Assembly (NCBI RefSeq): GCF_005405005.1
Contig: NZ_BJDH01000008.1
Coordinates: 62,001-126,000 of the forward strand
Source of the DNA: Lactiplantibacillus daoliensis
GTDB lineage: Bacteria; Bacillota; Bacilli; Lactobacillales; Lactobacillaceae
DNA length: 64,000 nucleotides
Reading direction: 5' to 3'
Shown here: positions 54,226-62,146 of the stretch, piece by piece
Numbering within the stretch: position 1 is the stretch's first letter
Layout of the letters: each line of letters starts with the position of its first letter
Notes under the pieces: generated by a model
The model's input: only the letters and a program-made list of their open reading frames with translations
Databases searched by the model: none
What the model was told of the DNA's origin: nothing
Program-made: the position numbers and the translations under genes

Positions 54226-55654
54226 CTTCTCCAACCTCCTCAGTATTTGCTTTAATGACACTTTGATACCAATAAAAACTAGCTTTTTTGATCCGTTGTA
54301 GGGTCTTCAAATTGTCATTATCACGATCGACATAGATCAAACCATATCGTTTATTCATACCACTGTGACCACTAATCACATCCATGAGTGTCCAAACGCA
54401 ATACCCTAACACCGGAATACCACTACTAATGACTTCGTGGACTGCTTTAATATGATCATGTAAATATGAGATTCGCTTTAAATCTGATACTGTTGTGACG
54501 CCAGCACGCTTTTCCAAACTTTCTTCATTGCTAAACCCATTTTCAGTAATCAGAATAGGCAATTCATAGTCATGATATAGCCGTTGTAACGCAATCCTTA
54601 AGCCGACACTATCAATCGTCCATCCCCACTTAGTTGTCGGCAAGGTTCGATTCTTAGTCTTGGTGTAAATGCCGTATTCTTTGTTTGGCACTGGTAGCCC
54701 TTCGGTTTTGCCAAACTTTTCTTGCGCGCTCAAAGATGACACATCATCAGTTGAGTAATAATTAATCCCAATAAAATCTGGTCGGTTATGCTTTAAGAGC
54801 GCCAAATCAGTTGTTGGAAAATCTGGAAAAATACCCCGATCCACTAAATATTTTTTGAATATCGGGTTATAGTGTCCTCGGCACTGCAAATCCAATATAT
54901 AGTTTTGTGTCAAGGTGGCTAAATCGTCAGCTGCTAATACATCTTCCGGTTGATCTGTCGCCGGATAATAGGCTTGATAAGAAAGTGCTGGACCAATTTT
55001 GGCATTCGGTAATAGCTGGTGGCACCTTGCAATAACCCGCGCAGACGCCACGCACATATTATGATTAGCAACATAGGCTTCCTGCTTGTAATTGCTAAAA
55101 TCAGCCTCCCCATCGCCAATACCAAGTCTTTCTGGCATTTTAATCACATGATCTTGTTCATTAATCGTAATCCAATACTTAACTTCGTCACCTAAAGCTC
55201 CAAAAAGATAAGTCGCATAATTCTCATAATCTTGGATACTCTTTCTGGACAACCAGCCACCATACTGTTCAACCAATTGAGTTGGATAGTCAAAATGATA
55301 GATGGTCACGATTGGCTCAATACCATTTTGTTTCAATTCATGAACAACGTTCTTATAAAATTCAATTCCCGCCAGATTCGGCTTGCCATTACCCGTGGGA
55401 AAAATTCTCGTCCAAGAAATCGATAATCGAAAAGCTTTTAGTCCCAATTCCTTCATCAGCTGGATATCTTCATGATAACGGTGATAGAAATCGACGCCAT
55501 CATCAAAATTAGTTGTACGGTCTTCCTTACGCGTTTGATCAATCACAGATGGGCCTTGACCATCCTTTTTCCAATTTCCTTCTGCCTGAAACGAAGAAAT
55601 TGCGGCTCCCCATAAAAAATCAGATGGAAATTCTGATAGCGTTTTCAATTCCAT
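54212..55654 (-). CDS. GH1 6-phospho-beta-glucosidase
   Basis: 480 aa, cytoplasmic. Signatures: FLWGAAISSFQAEGNWKKDGQGPS at the N-terminus, acid/base Glu in YWITINEQD, nucleophile Glu in ILITENGFS, and the C-terminal GYCVWTLMDVISGHSGMNKRYGLIYVD. It hydrolyses the phosphorylated disaccharide or aryl glucoside delivered by the adjacent EIIC, giving glucose-6-phosphate. CCAGGAGATGTTCAC precedes the ATG. It is the first gene of the operon. Confidence 0.92.
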   Translation of the reverse strand: MELKTLSEFPSDFLWGAAISSFQAEGNWKKDGQGPSVIDQTRKEDRTTNFDDGVDFYHRYHEDIQLMKELGLKAFRLSISWTRIFPTGNGKPNLAGIEFYKNVVHELKQNGIEPIVTIYHFDYPTQLVEQYGGWLSRKSIQDYENYATYLFGALGDEVKYWITINEQDHVIKMPERLGIGDGEADFSNYKQEAYVANHNMCVASARVIARCHQLLPNAKIGPALSYQAYYPATDQPEDVLAADDLATLTQNYILDLQCRGHYNPIFKKYLVDRGIFPDFPTTDLALLKHNRPDFIGINYYSTDDVSSLSAQEKFGKTEGLPVPNKEYGIYTKTKNRTLPTTKWGWTIDSVGLRIALQRLYHDYELPILITENGFSNEESLEKRAGVTTVSDLKRISYLHDHIKAVHEVISSGIPVLGYCVWTLMDVISGHSGMNKRYGLIYVDRDNDNLKTLQRIKKASFYWYQSVIKANTEEVGEDGIE

Positions 55655-55684
55655 GTGAACATCTCCTGGTTAATTTATGAATCA

Positions 55685-55713
55685 ATTATGTTGCAGGAAC
55701 CATTTCTCAACAA
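55685..55713 (-). promoter_or_regulatory. Candidate promoter of the beta-glucoside operon
   Basis: Minus strand TTGTTG (55708-55713), 17-base spacer, CATAAT (55685-55690), 30 bases before the start codon. Moderate fit on both boxes. Confidence 0.4.
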
Positions 55714-55754
55714 TATCTGCTTTTTCCAGTACATCCGGAAACAAATGAGATTTA

Positions 55755-55794
55755 AAAAATGGCCCGCCAATTATTATCATTGGCGAGCCATTTT
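55755..55794 (-). terminator. Intrinsic terminator after the 78-aa gene
   Basis: AAAAATGGCCCGCCAA / TTGGCGAGCCATTTT arms (one mismatch) just after the stop of the small gene. Confidence 0.75.
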
Positions 55795-55803
55795 AGTGAC
55801 CGT

Positions 55804-56040
55804 TTATAAACGTTTTTCGATGTGGTACTTTCGTGCGTCTGGTTTAGGACCATCCGCCGAAATGAGATCATCCGCATAAAAGACTGAGAAGCCATGATCT
55901 TCTTCTAGCGGTTTCGCAATCAAGAGCCCGCGTTTGCGACCTTGTTGCGCATTGTAAATATCCGCACTACGTAATGCTTCGTTATAATCATGGGATTCGG
56001 AAATTGCGTCACCCGGATTAAATAAGACATTTTCATCCAT
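55804..56040 (-). CDS. Small conserved-looking hypothetical protein
   Basis: 78 aa, acidic N-terminus (MDENVLFNPGDAISESHDYNEALRSADIYNAQQGRKRG), no membrane segment, ending HIEKRL. AAGGGGTGATCTGAA gives a good site and its own terminator follows, so it is likely real. No known domain. Confidence 0.65.
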   Translation of the reverse strand: MDENVLFNPGDAISESHDYNEALRSADIYNAQQGRKRGLLIAKPLEEDHGFSVFYADDLISADGPKPDARKYHIEKRL

Positions 56041-56101
56041 TTCAGATCACCCCTTTGGATTGGTACCTTAATTATACACACTTACTGATGAAACGAAAAT
56101 C

Positions 56102-57514
56102 TTAAAGGTTGATATCAACGTTATAAGTTAACTTCGATAGCGTTAACCCTTTAGTGATCAGACGACTGATTAAGTCTTCTGCCTTGTCACGCATGTCAGC
56201 AACCATCTGCTTATCTTGTTCAGTCAAGAATTTTGTCAATTCTTCACCTGACAACTTGGCTGCTTTGGCATCCGTGTCAGCGACAAATTGCCCTAATTCC
56301 ATCCGGCATTCTTTCAAGTAATCAATGTCTTCTTGAACAAAATCAGCGTAATGTGATTCCACGATCATTGACACAGTCCGGTATAACCAGTAAGCACTCT
56401 TCCGGTCATAAGTTAATGGCGTGTTGGCGAAGCTAGGATCTGTTTCGGAAACATTCGCATGGAATGGCAAATATGGTGCAAATGACGGCATCCCGAAAGT
56501 CATCCACATAATGGCACTTTGTTCTTCAGGGACGTCATTACGAATCTGCATGACATGTGAATTTTGGGTCCGGTTCATTGAGATTGGCCGGAACTTTTTA
56601 CCCTCCGGCGAATCAGTAAATGGATCGTACTTCGTTTCGTTGTAGTGTGACCCTAAAACATATTCTACGTCAGCAACCGAAATCAATTTAGTGGCATGAC
56701 AGATGAATGGGAGTTCACTTGATTGTGGATCCTGTTCGATCTCTGGGTTGAAATAATGTTGACCATACCAAACACGTGGCGTGTTGTAATGACGGTCTTT
56801 TTCATTATCAGTCCCAAAAATGTGACGGAAGTTAAAGCCTTCCTTGTCAGGGTTCAAATGGTGTTCTTCAACGAATTCACGAATATTTTCTGACCACATG
56901 AAGTTGTCAGGATCGTCAAAGTCGACCCATTGGATCGCAACTTGGTTGGCAGCAACGGCGTATGCGTCGTCAGGAATCCGTTGAGCGACCCAGTGATGAC
57001 CAGTAACGATTTCCATGTACCAGACGTCGTTCTTGTCATTGAACAAGACACCATTACCTTCGGGTGAACCATATTTAGCAATCAACTTGCCTAGATATTG
57101 AACCCCTTCTTTAGCGGAATTGATGAATGGAATGACCATCGTTGGGAGTGAATCTTCAGCCAAACCATTTTTAACAAATGGATCAAAGGTTAAAGTATGT
57201 TCGTTCCCGTAGACACTTTCAGTTGAGGAAATGCCGACGTTCTTTTCGTTAAAGCCATTTTCTTCAAAGACACCTTTTTCGGCAACTTCGATGTTAGGTA
57301 CCCCTTGATAGCGGTAGCCATCTTCGGGTAGTGGCGCTGTAAAGCCGTTCTTACCAGAAGTTAACGTTTCGTGACGGCCATGGACCGCTGGATGGACAAT
57401 AAACTTTTGTGGTGTGATGGGCATAAAAGTATCATCGTTCCGGGCAATCATGGTAGAGCCATCAACGCTGGCCTTTTTACCTACTAAAATGGTTGTACAA
57501 GCTTGTTCGTTCAT
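56102..57514 (-). CDS. pepD: C69-family dipeptidase
   Basis: 470 aa, a normal PepD length. The Ntn-type catalytic Cys is in the N-terminal MNEQACTTILVGKKASVDGSTMIARNDDT, exposed after removal of a five-residue propeptide. The family region YLGKLIAKYGSPEGNGVLFNDKNDVWYMEIVTGHHW follows. It cleaves a broad range of dipeptides in the cytoplasm, feeding amino acid pools. A perfect CRE-like site lies 80 bases upstream. It is monocistronic. Confidence 0.93.
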   Translation of the reverse strand: MNEQACTTILVGKKASVDGSTMIARNDDTFMPITPQKFIVHPAVHGRHETLTSGKNGFTAPLPEDGYRYQGVPNIEVAEKGVFEENGFNEKNVGISSTESVYGNEHTLTFDPFVKNGLAEDSLPTMVIPFINSAKEGVQYLGKLIAKYGSPEGNGVLFNDKNDVWYMEIVTGHHWVAQRIPDDAYAVAANQVAIQWVDFDDPDNFMWSENIREFVEEHHLNPDKEGFNFRHIFGTDNEKDRHYNTPRVWYGQHYFNPEIEQDPQSSELPFICHATKLISVADVEYVLGSHYNETKYDPFTDSPEGKKFRPISMNRTQNSHVMQIRNDVPEEQSAIMWMTFGMPSFAPYLPFHANVSETDPSFANTPLTYDRKSAYWLYRTVSMIVESHYADFVQEDIDYLKECRMELGQFVADTDAKAAKLSGEELTKFLTEQDKQMVADMRDKAEDLISRLITKGLTLSKLTYNVDINL

Positions 57515-57594
57515 GCAAACACTCCTCTATTTATCTTTATGAATACGTTTTACCACCTTTAATTTTACACGCTCTAGGTAAAAATGCTAGGTTG

Positions 57595-57609
57595 ATGGAA
57601 ACGTTAACA
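57595..57609. promoter_or_regulatory. CRE-like CcpA site upstream of pepD
   Basis: ATGGAAACGTTAACA fits WTGNAANCGNWNNCW at all positions and is nearly palindromic. It lies 81 bases before the pepD start, a position compatible with repression. Confidence 0.5.
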
Positions 57610-57696
57610 AAAATTCTTACGCGATTTTAATGGGTAAAATGGTTGAACGCTTAGAGAAGCCAATCAATTTTAAGAATTTGACACTACAATTAGCTT

Positions 57697-57740
57697 AAAA
57701 AAGTACTGATAGAATGCGATAAGTATCTCCATCAGTACTT
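57697..57740 (-). terminator. Intrinsic terminator of the WxL operon
   Basis: Perfect AAGTACTGAT / ATCAGTACTT arms and six T on the minus strand, just after the last gene of the operon. Confidence 0.85.
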
Positions 57741-57745
57741 AGTTA

Positions 57746-59329
57746 TTAATAAGGTACATCTGCCAATGTCCACACGATGGTTGTACTATATTTGGCAATT
57801 TTCATGTTCGGCATGGCCTTGACAAATAGACTTCGTGTGACACTGTCCTTATTCTTATTCGTACCACTAAAAAGGATTTCTGTTTCTTGATCGGTTGTGT
57901 CTTTCCCTTTTTGATAGACAATCGTGCTCGAACCCAGCGACTGACTTTGGGAATGCTCGTCCACGTAGTATAAGAACGGGGTCAAATCATTTTCAAGGCT
58001 GGAATTTGAACCTTTAGCTACCGCTGAAATTTGCCACGGAATCTTTTTACTACGATGATCGTCTACAGTTATCTTGAAATCTCGGTCTGGGTAAATACGT
58101 GTTGGCACCATTGGAATCTGCTGTTGACCAAACTCAAGAGTAGTTTCACTTTGATTAAACGCTAATGCGCCGACACTTTTAGTGACTTTCACGTTAATTA
58201 CCTTCGATTGAATATAGCCATTCTTCTGGGCATAGATTGGAATTTCAATCGTTCCCCCTTGCTTTAATTGTCCGATTAAAGCATTCAGTTTTTCTTCGCT
58301 ATAACTACTTTTGAATACCACATTGCTAGTATTCTCGGCATTAATGTGCGCCTTCTTGGCCACCACGTCTGCAATATTATCAGAGGTTAAGTCAACTGAA
58401 TCTTCAAGATCAAATGCTTGATCTTGTTCTGCATGCAACAAACTAACTTGATTAATTGTCTTTGATCCAGCGTCTCCCTCGAGATTGCTTTCAGTAATCG
58501 TCAAACCATTATCCTTGATCAACGATTTTTCTAAATTTTCTTTCAAATCGAGCTTATAGTTACCATTTGCGTCAACTATTGTCTCCTCAGAATTAATATT
58601 ACTAGTAATTCGATTGCCTGCAGTTCCTGTTCCTTCTATTATTTGTGTCTGAGGGGTAACAGGATCCTTAATTGTCGGTGCATTTAGCTGACCTGCTTTA
58701 AATGTTCCAAGTGAATATACGACCGTGCCAAGATAACTCGGATTTGTCTTTGAGATACTGACGGCATCAAAACTAAAGCCAACTTTTAAAGGCAACAGAT
58801 CCCTTAAATTAGATAGATTCTCAACTTCAAAGGTGATGACTTTTCCACTTGAAACACCATCAAGTGCTACGAGATCAGTATTTTTAAATTCCACGCGCGG
58901 GTTATTTGTCGCAGGTATAGGACTCCATTTGCCACTTTTTTTAGACAATAAAGCAAAGTTGAACGGCGCAAAATTAAATTGTAGCTTACCGTTATTATCA
59001 TGCGAAGTCATTCGGCCCCGAACTGTGATTTCTATTTTTTTTGTATTCACGGTCAGTCGGCCATTTTTATCAACATAATTCGCCTTAACTCCCTTTAAAA
59101 TCCATTGAGGCAGCAACTTAAAATCTTTTCCCTGTAGCAGATAAGCTTGGTTATCTTTTAAACCATCCGATACTTGCACATGCTCCACATTATTTTGAAC
59201 GAAGAACGTACCATTTTTCATGACATCTTTCATCTCATCAGTCGCAGCCTGCCCTGCCAATCCATTGAAAGCAAATGTAAAACTAAAAATCACCAAAACA
59301 AGGATTTGTTTCACTATTTTGACCCGCAT
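57746..59329 (-). CDS. Large secreted surface protein of a csc-like WxL cluster
   Basis: 527 aa with a signal peptide (MRVKIVKQILVLVIFSFTFAFNGLAGQA). The N-terminal part (about 35-220) is a beta-rich domain, followed by an Ig-like carbohydrate-style segment (QIIEGTGTAGNRITSNINSEETIVDANGNYKLDL). The C-terminal third ends in TIVWTLADVPY, which resembles the second WxL half-motif (WTLxDxP). The position after a WxL gene and a DUF916 gene fits the CscC-type member of cell-surface complexes. It presumably assembles with them on peptidoglycan. No LPXTG is present. Confidence 0.72.
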   Translation of the reverse strand: MRVKIVKQILVLVIFSFTFAFNGLAGQAATDEMKDVMKNGTFFVQNNVEHVQVSDGLKDNQAYLLQGKDFKLLPQWILKGVKANYVDKNGRLTVNTKKIEITVRGRMTSHDNNGKLQFNFAPFNFALLSKKSGKWSPIPATNNPRVEFKNTDLVALDGVSSGKVITFEVENLSNLRDLLPLKVGFSFDAVSISKTNPSYLGTVVYSLGTFKAGQLNAPTIKDPVTPQTQIIEGTGTAGNRITSNINSEETIVDANGNYKLDLKENLEKSLIKDNGLTITESNLEGDAGSKTINQVSLLHAEQDQAFDLEDSVDLTSDNIADVVAKKAHINAENTSNVVFKSSYSEEKLNALIGQLKQGGTIEIPIYAQKNGYIQSKVINVKVTKSVGALAFNQSETTLEFGQQQIPMVPTRIYPDRDFKITVDDHRSKKIPWQISAVAKGSNSSLENDLTPFLYYVDEHSQSQSLGSSTIVYQKGKDTTDQETEILFSGTNKNKDSVTRSLFVKAMPNMKIAKYSTTIVWTLADVPY

Positions 59330-59355
59330 TCTTTTCCCTCCTCAATCAGTAAAGG

Positions 59356-60402
59356 TTATTTAGTATGCGTCCGCCTTTTTAAAAAGTAGAAAAACCATAG
59401 TACTAGTCCTACAACTATGAGCATGCCGATTGCACCCCAAAGAACTAACCAAATCGGACTGATACCGCTATTTTCAACTGATTGATGTTTATATTTTTTT
59501 ACAGCTGCTGGCGTAATCGTAAAGTCCTTCTCAAATTTCCAATGGTGCGCCTTATTTTTAACAGTCATTTGTAAATGATAATCACCGGGCTTTAATCCCG
59601 AGGAACCTACCAAAAGTGGATAAGAATACACTGTATTGGGTGCCAACTGCACGTTCGACTTTTTCTCTTTTTTAGCAACTTTGCCTGTGGCTTTATCAGT
59701 AATAGTTGTTTCTAAGTTTAAATTTGGCACGATTACGGCCGAAACATTTCGTAATGACGAAAGTACGGCTTGATGTGCATTTTTCAATCCTAGGCCAACT
59801 TTAGCTAGCTGCAACTCTGGATTTGGTGCCTTTCCAAATGAATATTTCATCCCAATCACATAAGAATATTGACTATGAACATTCATTGAATCTTGAACTT
59901 CACTTGTCACTTTCTCATCCAATTTTTCAAAATACCAACCACCCAACATCACACCCTGAAAATCTGTTTTAGGAATTTTAACCTGAGCTTCAACGACCTT
60001 TGAGCTTTCTGCTGGGACGGTGACAACCTTCTCTCCCGTCAGCTTCGTTAAGCGTCCAAGCTGATACTTTAGTGAAGGGTCAAAAGTCTTGGCCTGCTTA
60101 ACATAATCAATCACACCGTTATCGTTGGTATAAGCTGTATGAATACCAGTTTTTATTTTCATGTCACGCTTCGTTACATTATAAATAGTCGTTTTCAAAG
60201 TTTGCGTCTGCCCAGCCGTCATTTTTAAATCAAAGAACGAATGGTCCTTATTAAGTTGATTAGACGGCAACTGGGCGGATACACTAAATCCAATATTATT
60301 GCTCGGACCAGTCGCTGCACGACTCACTTGCGCAAAGGCCAGGCCAAATAGCAAGCTCAGAACAAAACTTACGATTCCCCAAAACCGCGTCTTCATTAAC
60401 AT
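59356..60402 (-). CDS. DUF916/DUF3324 (WxL-interacting, CscA-type) membrane-anchored surface protein
   Basis: 348 aa: signal peptide (FWGIVSFVLSLLFGLAFAQVSRA), DUF916 domain (about 35-155, GFSVSAQLPSNQ...GGWYFEKL), DUF3324 domain (about 165-290, NPELQLAKVGLGLKNAHQAVLSSLRN) and a C-terminal membrane helix (SPIWLVLWGAIGMLIVVGLVLWFFYFL) with basic tail RRTHTK. The family binds WxL proteins at the wall. GGAGTAGGTTGA precedes the first ATG. It lies 73 bases after the WxL gene and 26 before the large surface protein gene. Confidence 0.9.
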   Translation of the reverse strand: MLMKTRFWGIVSFVLSLLFGLAFAQVSRAATGPSNNIGFSVSAQLPSNQLNKDHSFFDLKMTAGQTQTLKTTIYNVTKRDMKIKTGIHTAYTNDNGVIDYVKQAKTFDPSLKYQLGRLTKLTGEKVVTVPAESSKVVEAQVKIPKTDFQGVMLGGWYFEKLDEKVTSEVQDSMNVHSQYSYVIGMKYSFGKAPNPELQLAKVGLGLKNAHQAVLSSLRNVSAVIVPNLNLETTITDKATGKVAKKEKKSNVQLAPNTVYSYPLLVGSSGLKPGDYHLQMTVKNKAHHWKFEKDFTITPAAVKKYKHQSVENSGISPIWLVLWGAIGMLIVVGLVLWFFYFLKRRTHTK

Positions 60403-60475
60403 TCAACCTACTCCTTATTATTTACCCACATTATGTAAAAGAGTGCCGCTTACTTACGACACTCCATTTAATGCT

Positions 60476-61234
60476 TTAACTAGTTGCAACGTCTGACAAA
60501 GTCCACTTTAGCGTTGTCGTGTACGTGCCCGGTTTAGTACTATTTGCGGGAACCTTCAAAGTAATTTGACTAGGATCAAACTGTGCAGTCGTATAGCCAG
60601 CAGCTTTGCTACCTTCTGCCTTTAATATTTCTTGCTGTTGATCATTCAAATCAATCGCTTTAGTTTCTCCATCAACCCGTGATGTTGTCGCTTGTTCCCC
60701 ACTCTGATGGATCGTACTTCCTGGCCAACTAATTTGTGCACCCGTGACATTGTCTTTTCCAGAGGTTAAAGGACTTGCACTCAGATTTAAATGCCACTTT
60801 GCATCGATGCCACGCCCATCCGCAATTTCCACAATAAAATTATTTTTCCAATCATCCGATACTGCTTTTGCCTGTTTATCCTTCGGTTCATTCAGCATAA
60901 CATTGGCCGCAACCGAAACGGGCTTAATCATATCAATGGTTTGTGCGGTCGTTCCAAATGTCATATTTTTCGTCACATACACGAACGAAGCGCCGGCAGG
61001 CACATTGGTTATGTCCCCATTTCCCAACTCTGGATCTTTCGCAATCTCATTAGGATTATTGGGATTCACAGGTATCAAGTTGGTCGTTTCTCTGGCTTTG
61101 AACTCGATTGTTGCATTGGTACTCCCAGTTGCCAATTCTGGTTCTCCGGTGCCCGTATCCGCCGCCTTAACGCTCACCGGGGCCACTAGTAGTGTCATGC
61201 TAAATAATACGAGACCTGTCATTAGTTTTTTCAT
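60476..61234 (-). CDS. WxL-domain cell-surface protein (CscB-type)
   Basis: 252 aa. Signal peptide (MKKLMTGLVLFSMTLLVAPVSVKAADTG) and a WxL domain covering the rest, with the first motif in AKWHLNLSAS and the second in TTLKWTLSDV at the C-terminus. WxL domains attach non-covalently to peptidoglycan in Gram-positives. It is the first gene of a three-gene operon with DUF916 and the large surface protein; the product set is proposed to bind plant or host polymers. Confidence 0.9.
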   Translation of the reverse strand: MKKLMTGLVLFSMTLLVAPVSVKAADTGTGEPELATGSTNATIEFKARETTNLIPVNPNNPNEIAKDPELGNGDITNVPAGASFVYVTKNMTFGTTAQTIDMIKPVSVAANVMLNEPKDKQAKAVSDDWKNNFIVEIADGRGIDAKWHLNLSASPLTSGKDNVTGAQISWPGSTIHQSGEQATTSRVDGETKAIDLNDQQQEILKAEGSKAAGYTTAQFDPSQITLKVPANSTKPGTYTTTLKWTLSDVATS

Positions 61235-61295
61235 TGATCAGTACACTCCTTATTCTATTTTTAGTGCCAAGTTAGGCCGAATAACTAACAGCTAG

Positions 61296-61832
61296 TTGTT
61301 TATTCCAGCTGTGTACAACTAGAGTATAAGCGGACTAGATTACGCTGGCAATAGTCGACTCAGACGACTATTACCTTTAAACGTTAACTTTATTTTTGTC
61401 TATAATTATCGCAATAAATATAATTGAATCGATACTCAATTAATTAAGATTAGCCAATATAATTAGACTAGTAATTAATGTGAAATATTATCGTCAATTA
61501 ATACAACACCTCAACTATTTGAAAAAACGCAATTTGGTGCAAACTGTTATCCATCAAGCCTTCACGAAATTACATTTCAATAACCACGATTTGGCATATC
61601 AATTAAGGATGTAATTGTTTTATTCACTTATCATAGTTTAAATAAGCATCCAGCCAGCCGTTCTATGCCCTAATAACGTCACATTTTAATGACGGACGTT
61701 ATTCTCGACCAAAACCATCTATAAATAACTTTATTTTTAACGAATTGGCCCAGTTTAAGAAAGTCTTCTCAATTTTGAAAAACCATCGCCACACTTTCTT
61801 CATATTTCGTTGTTATATTATATTCATAGCAA
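61296..61832. other. AT-rich intergenic gap, no gene seen
   Basis: Upstream region of the WxL operon. No supported frame, terminator or repeat stands out; promoter elements are probably present but ambiguous in AT-rich sequence. Confidence 0.5.
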
Positions 61833-61883
61833 TTAAGGATTCCCCTCCAAGGTTGCTACTATAACAATTAACATTCTTTTCAT
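61833..61883 (-). CDS. Possible 16-residue peptide with a strong ribosome-binding site
   Basis: GGAGGAGTAA directly precedes ATG 61883, opening a frame for MKRMLIVIVATLEGNP. The basic-hydrophobic start looks like a truncated signal peptide or a small membrane peptide. It may instead be a decayed gene start, or the GGAGG may only be the complement of C-rich motifs in a plus-strand RNA. Confidence 0.25.
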   Translation of the reverse strand: MKRMLIVIVATLEGNP

Positions 61884-61884
61884 T

Positions 61885-62063
61885 TACTCCTCCAAAGTAA
61901 TGAAATCCGTCAGAGCGAATAACTCTGACAAGCCCAGTGAGCGGCATGTGAACGTCCCCCCGCTTATATGAATAAACGCTTACTGGGTTCTCAGCATGTG
62001 ATTCCCCAATTGCATGCTGACCTACTCCTTTTGACCTTCGTATTCCCGTACGAAGGTTTTTTA
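61885..62063 (+). ncRNA. Candidate structured small RNA
   Basis: The plus strand contains GTCAGAG/CTCTGAC, CCCAGTGAGCG/CGCTTACTGGG enclosing a CGCTTATATGAATAAACG pairing, and AGCATG/CATGCT hairpins. It ends in a good intrinsic terminator, CCTTCGTA/TACGAAGG plus six T (62036-62060). Several C-rich stretches (ACTCCTCC, TCCCCCC, TTCCCC) resemble the anti-Shine-Dalgarno motifs of Gram-positive regulatory RNAs. No promoter is clear. The opposite reading, a minus-strand leader of the short peptide at 61833-61883, is not excluded. Confidence 0.4.
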
Positions 62064-62068
62064 TTGCC

Positions 62069-62121
62069 AAAAAATAGGCCATTACCATCGAAACGTTCTC
62101 GAATAATGGTAATGGCCTATT
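62069..62121 (-). terminator. Intrinsic terminator after the helicase gene
   Basis: Perfect AATAGGCCATTACCAT / ATGGTAATGGCCTATT arms and a T-run on the minus strand. Confidence 0.85.
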
Positions 62122-62146
62122 CCACATTTAAAGAGAATGGCTTAAC

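Noticed and set aside
61885-62063. TPP or c-di-AMP riboswitch on the minus strand, because of CTGAGA and GGGGAA...ACCCAG
   Set aside because: The remaining conserved blocks of these classes are absent, and no thiamine or wall-hydrolase gene follows.
61813-62127. 104-codon minus-strand frame across the structured locus
   Set aside because: It runs through a terminator and several hairpins and has no ribosome-binding site.
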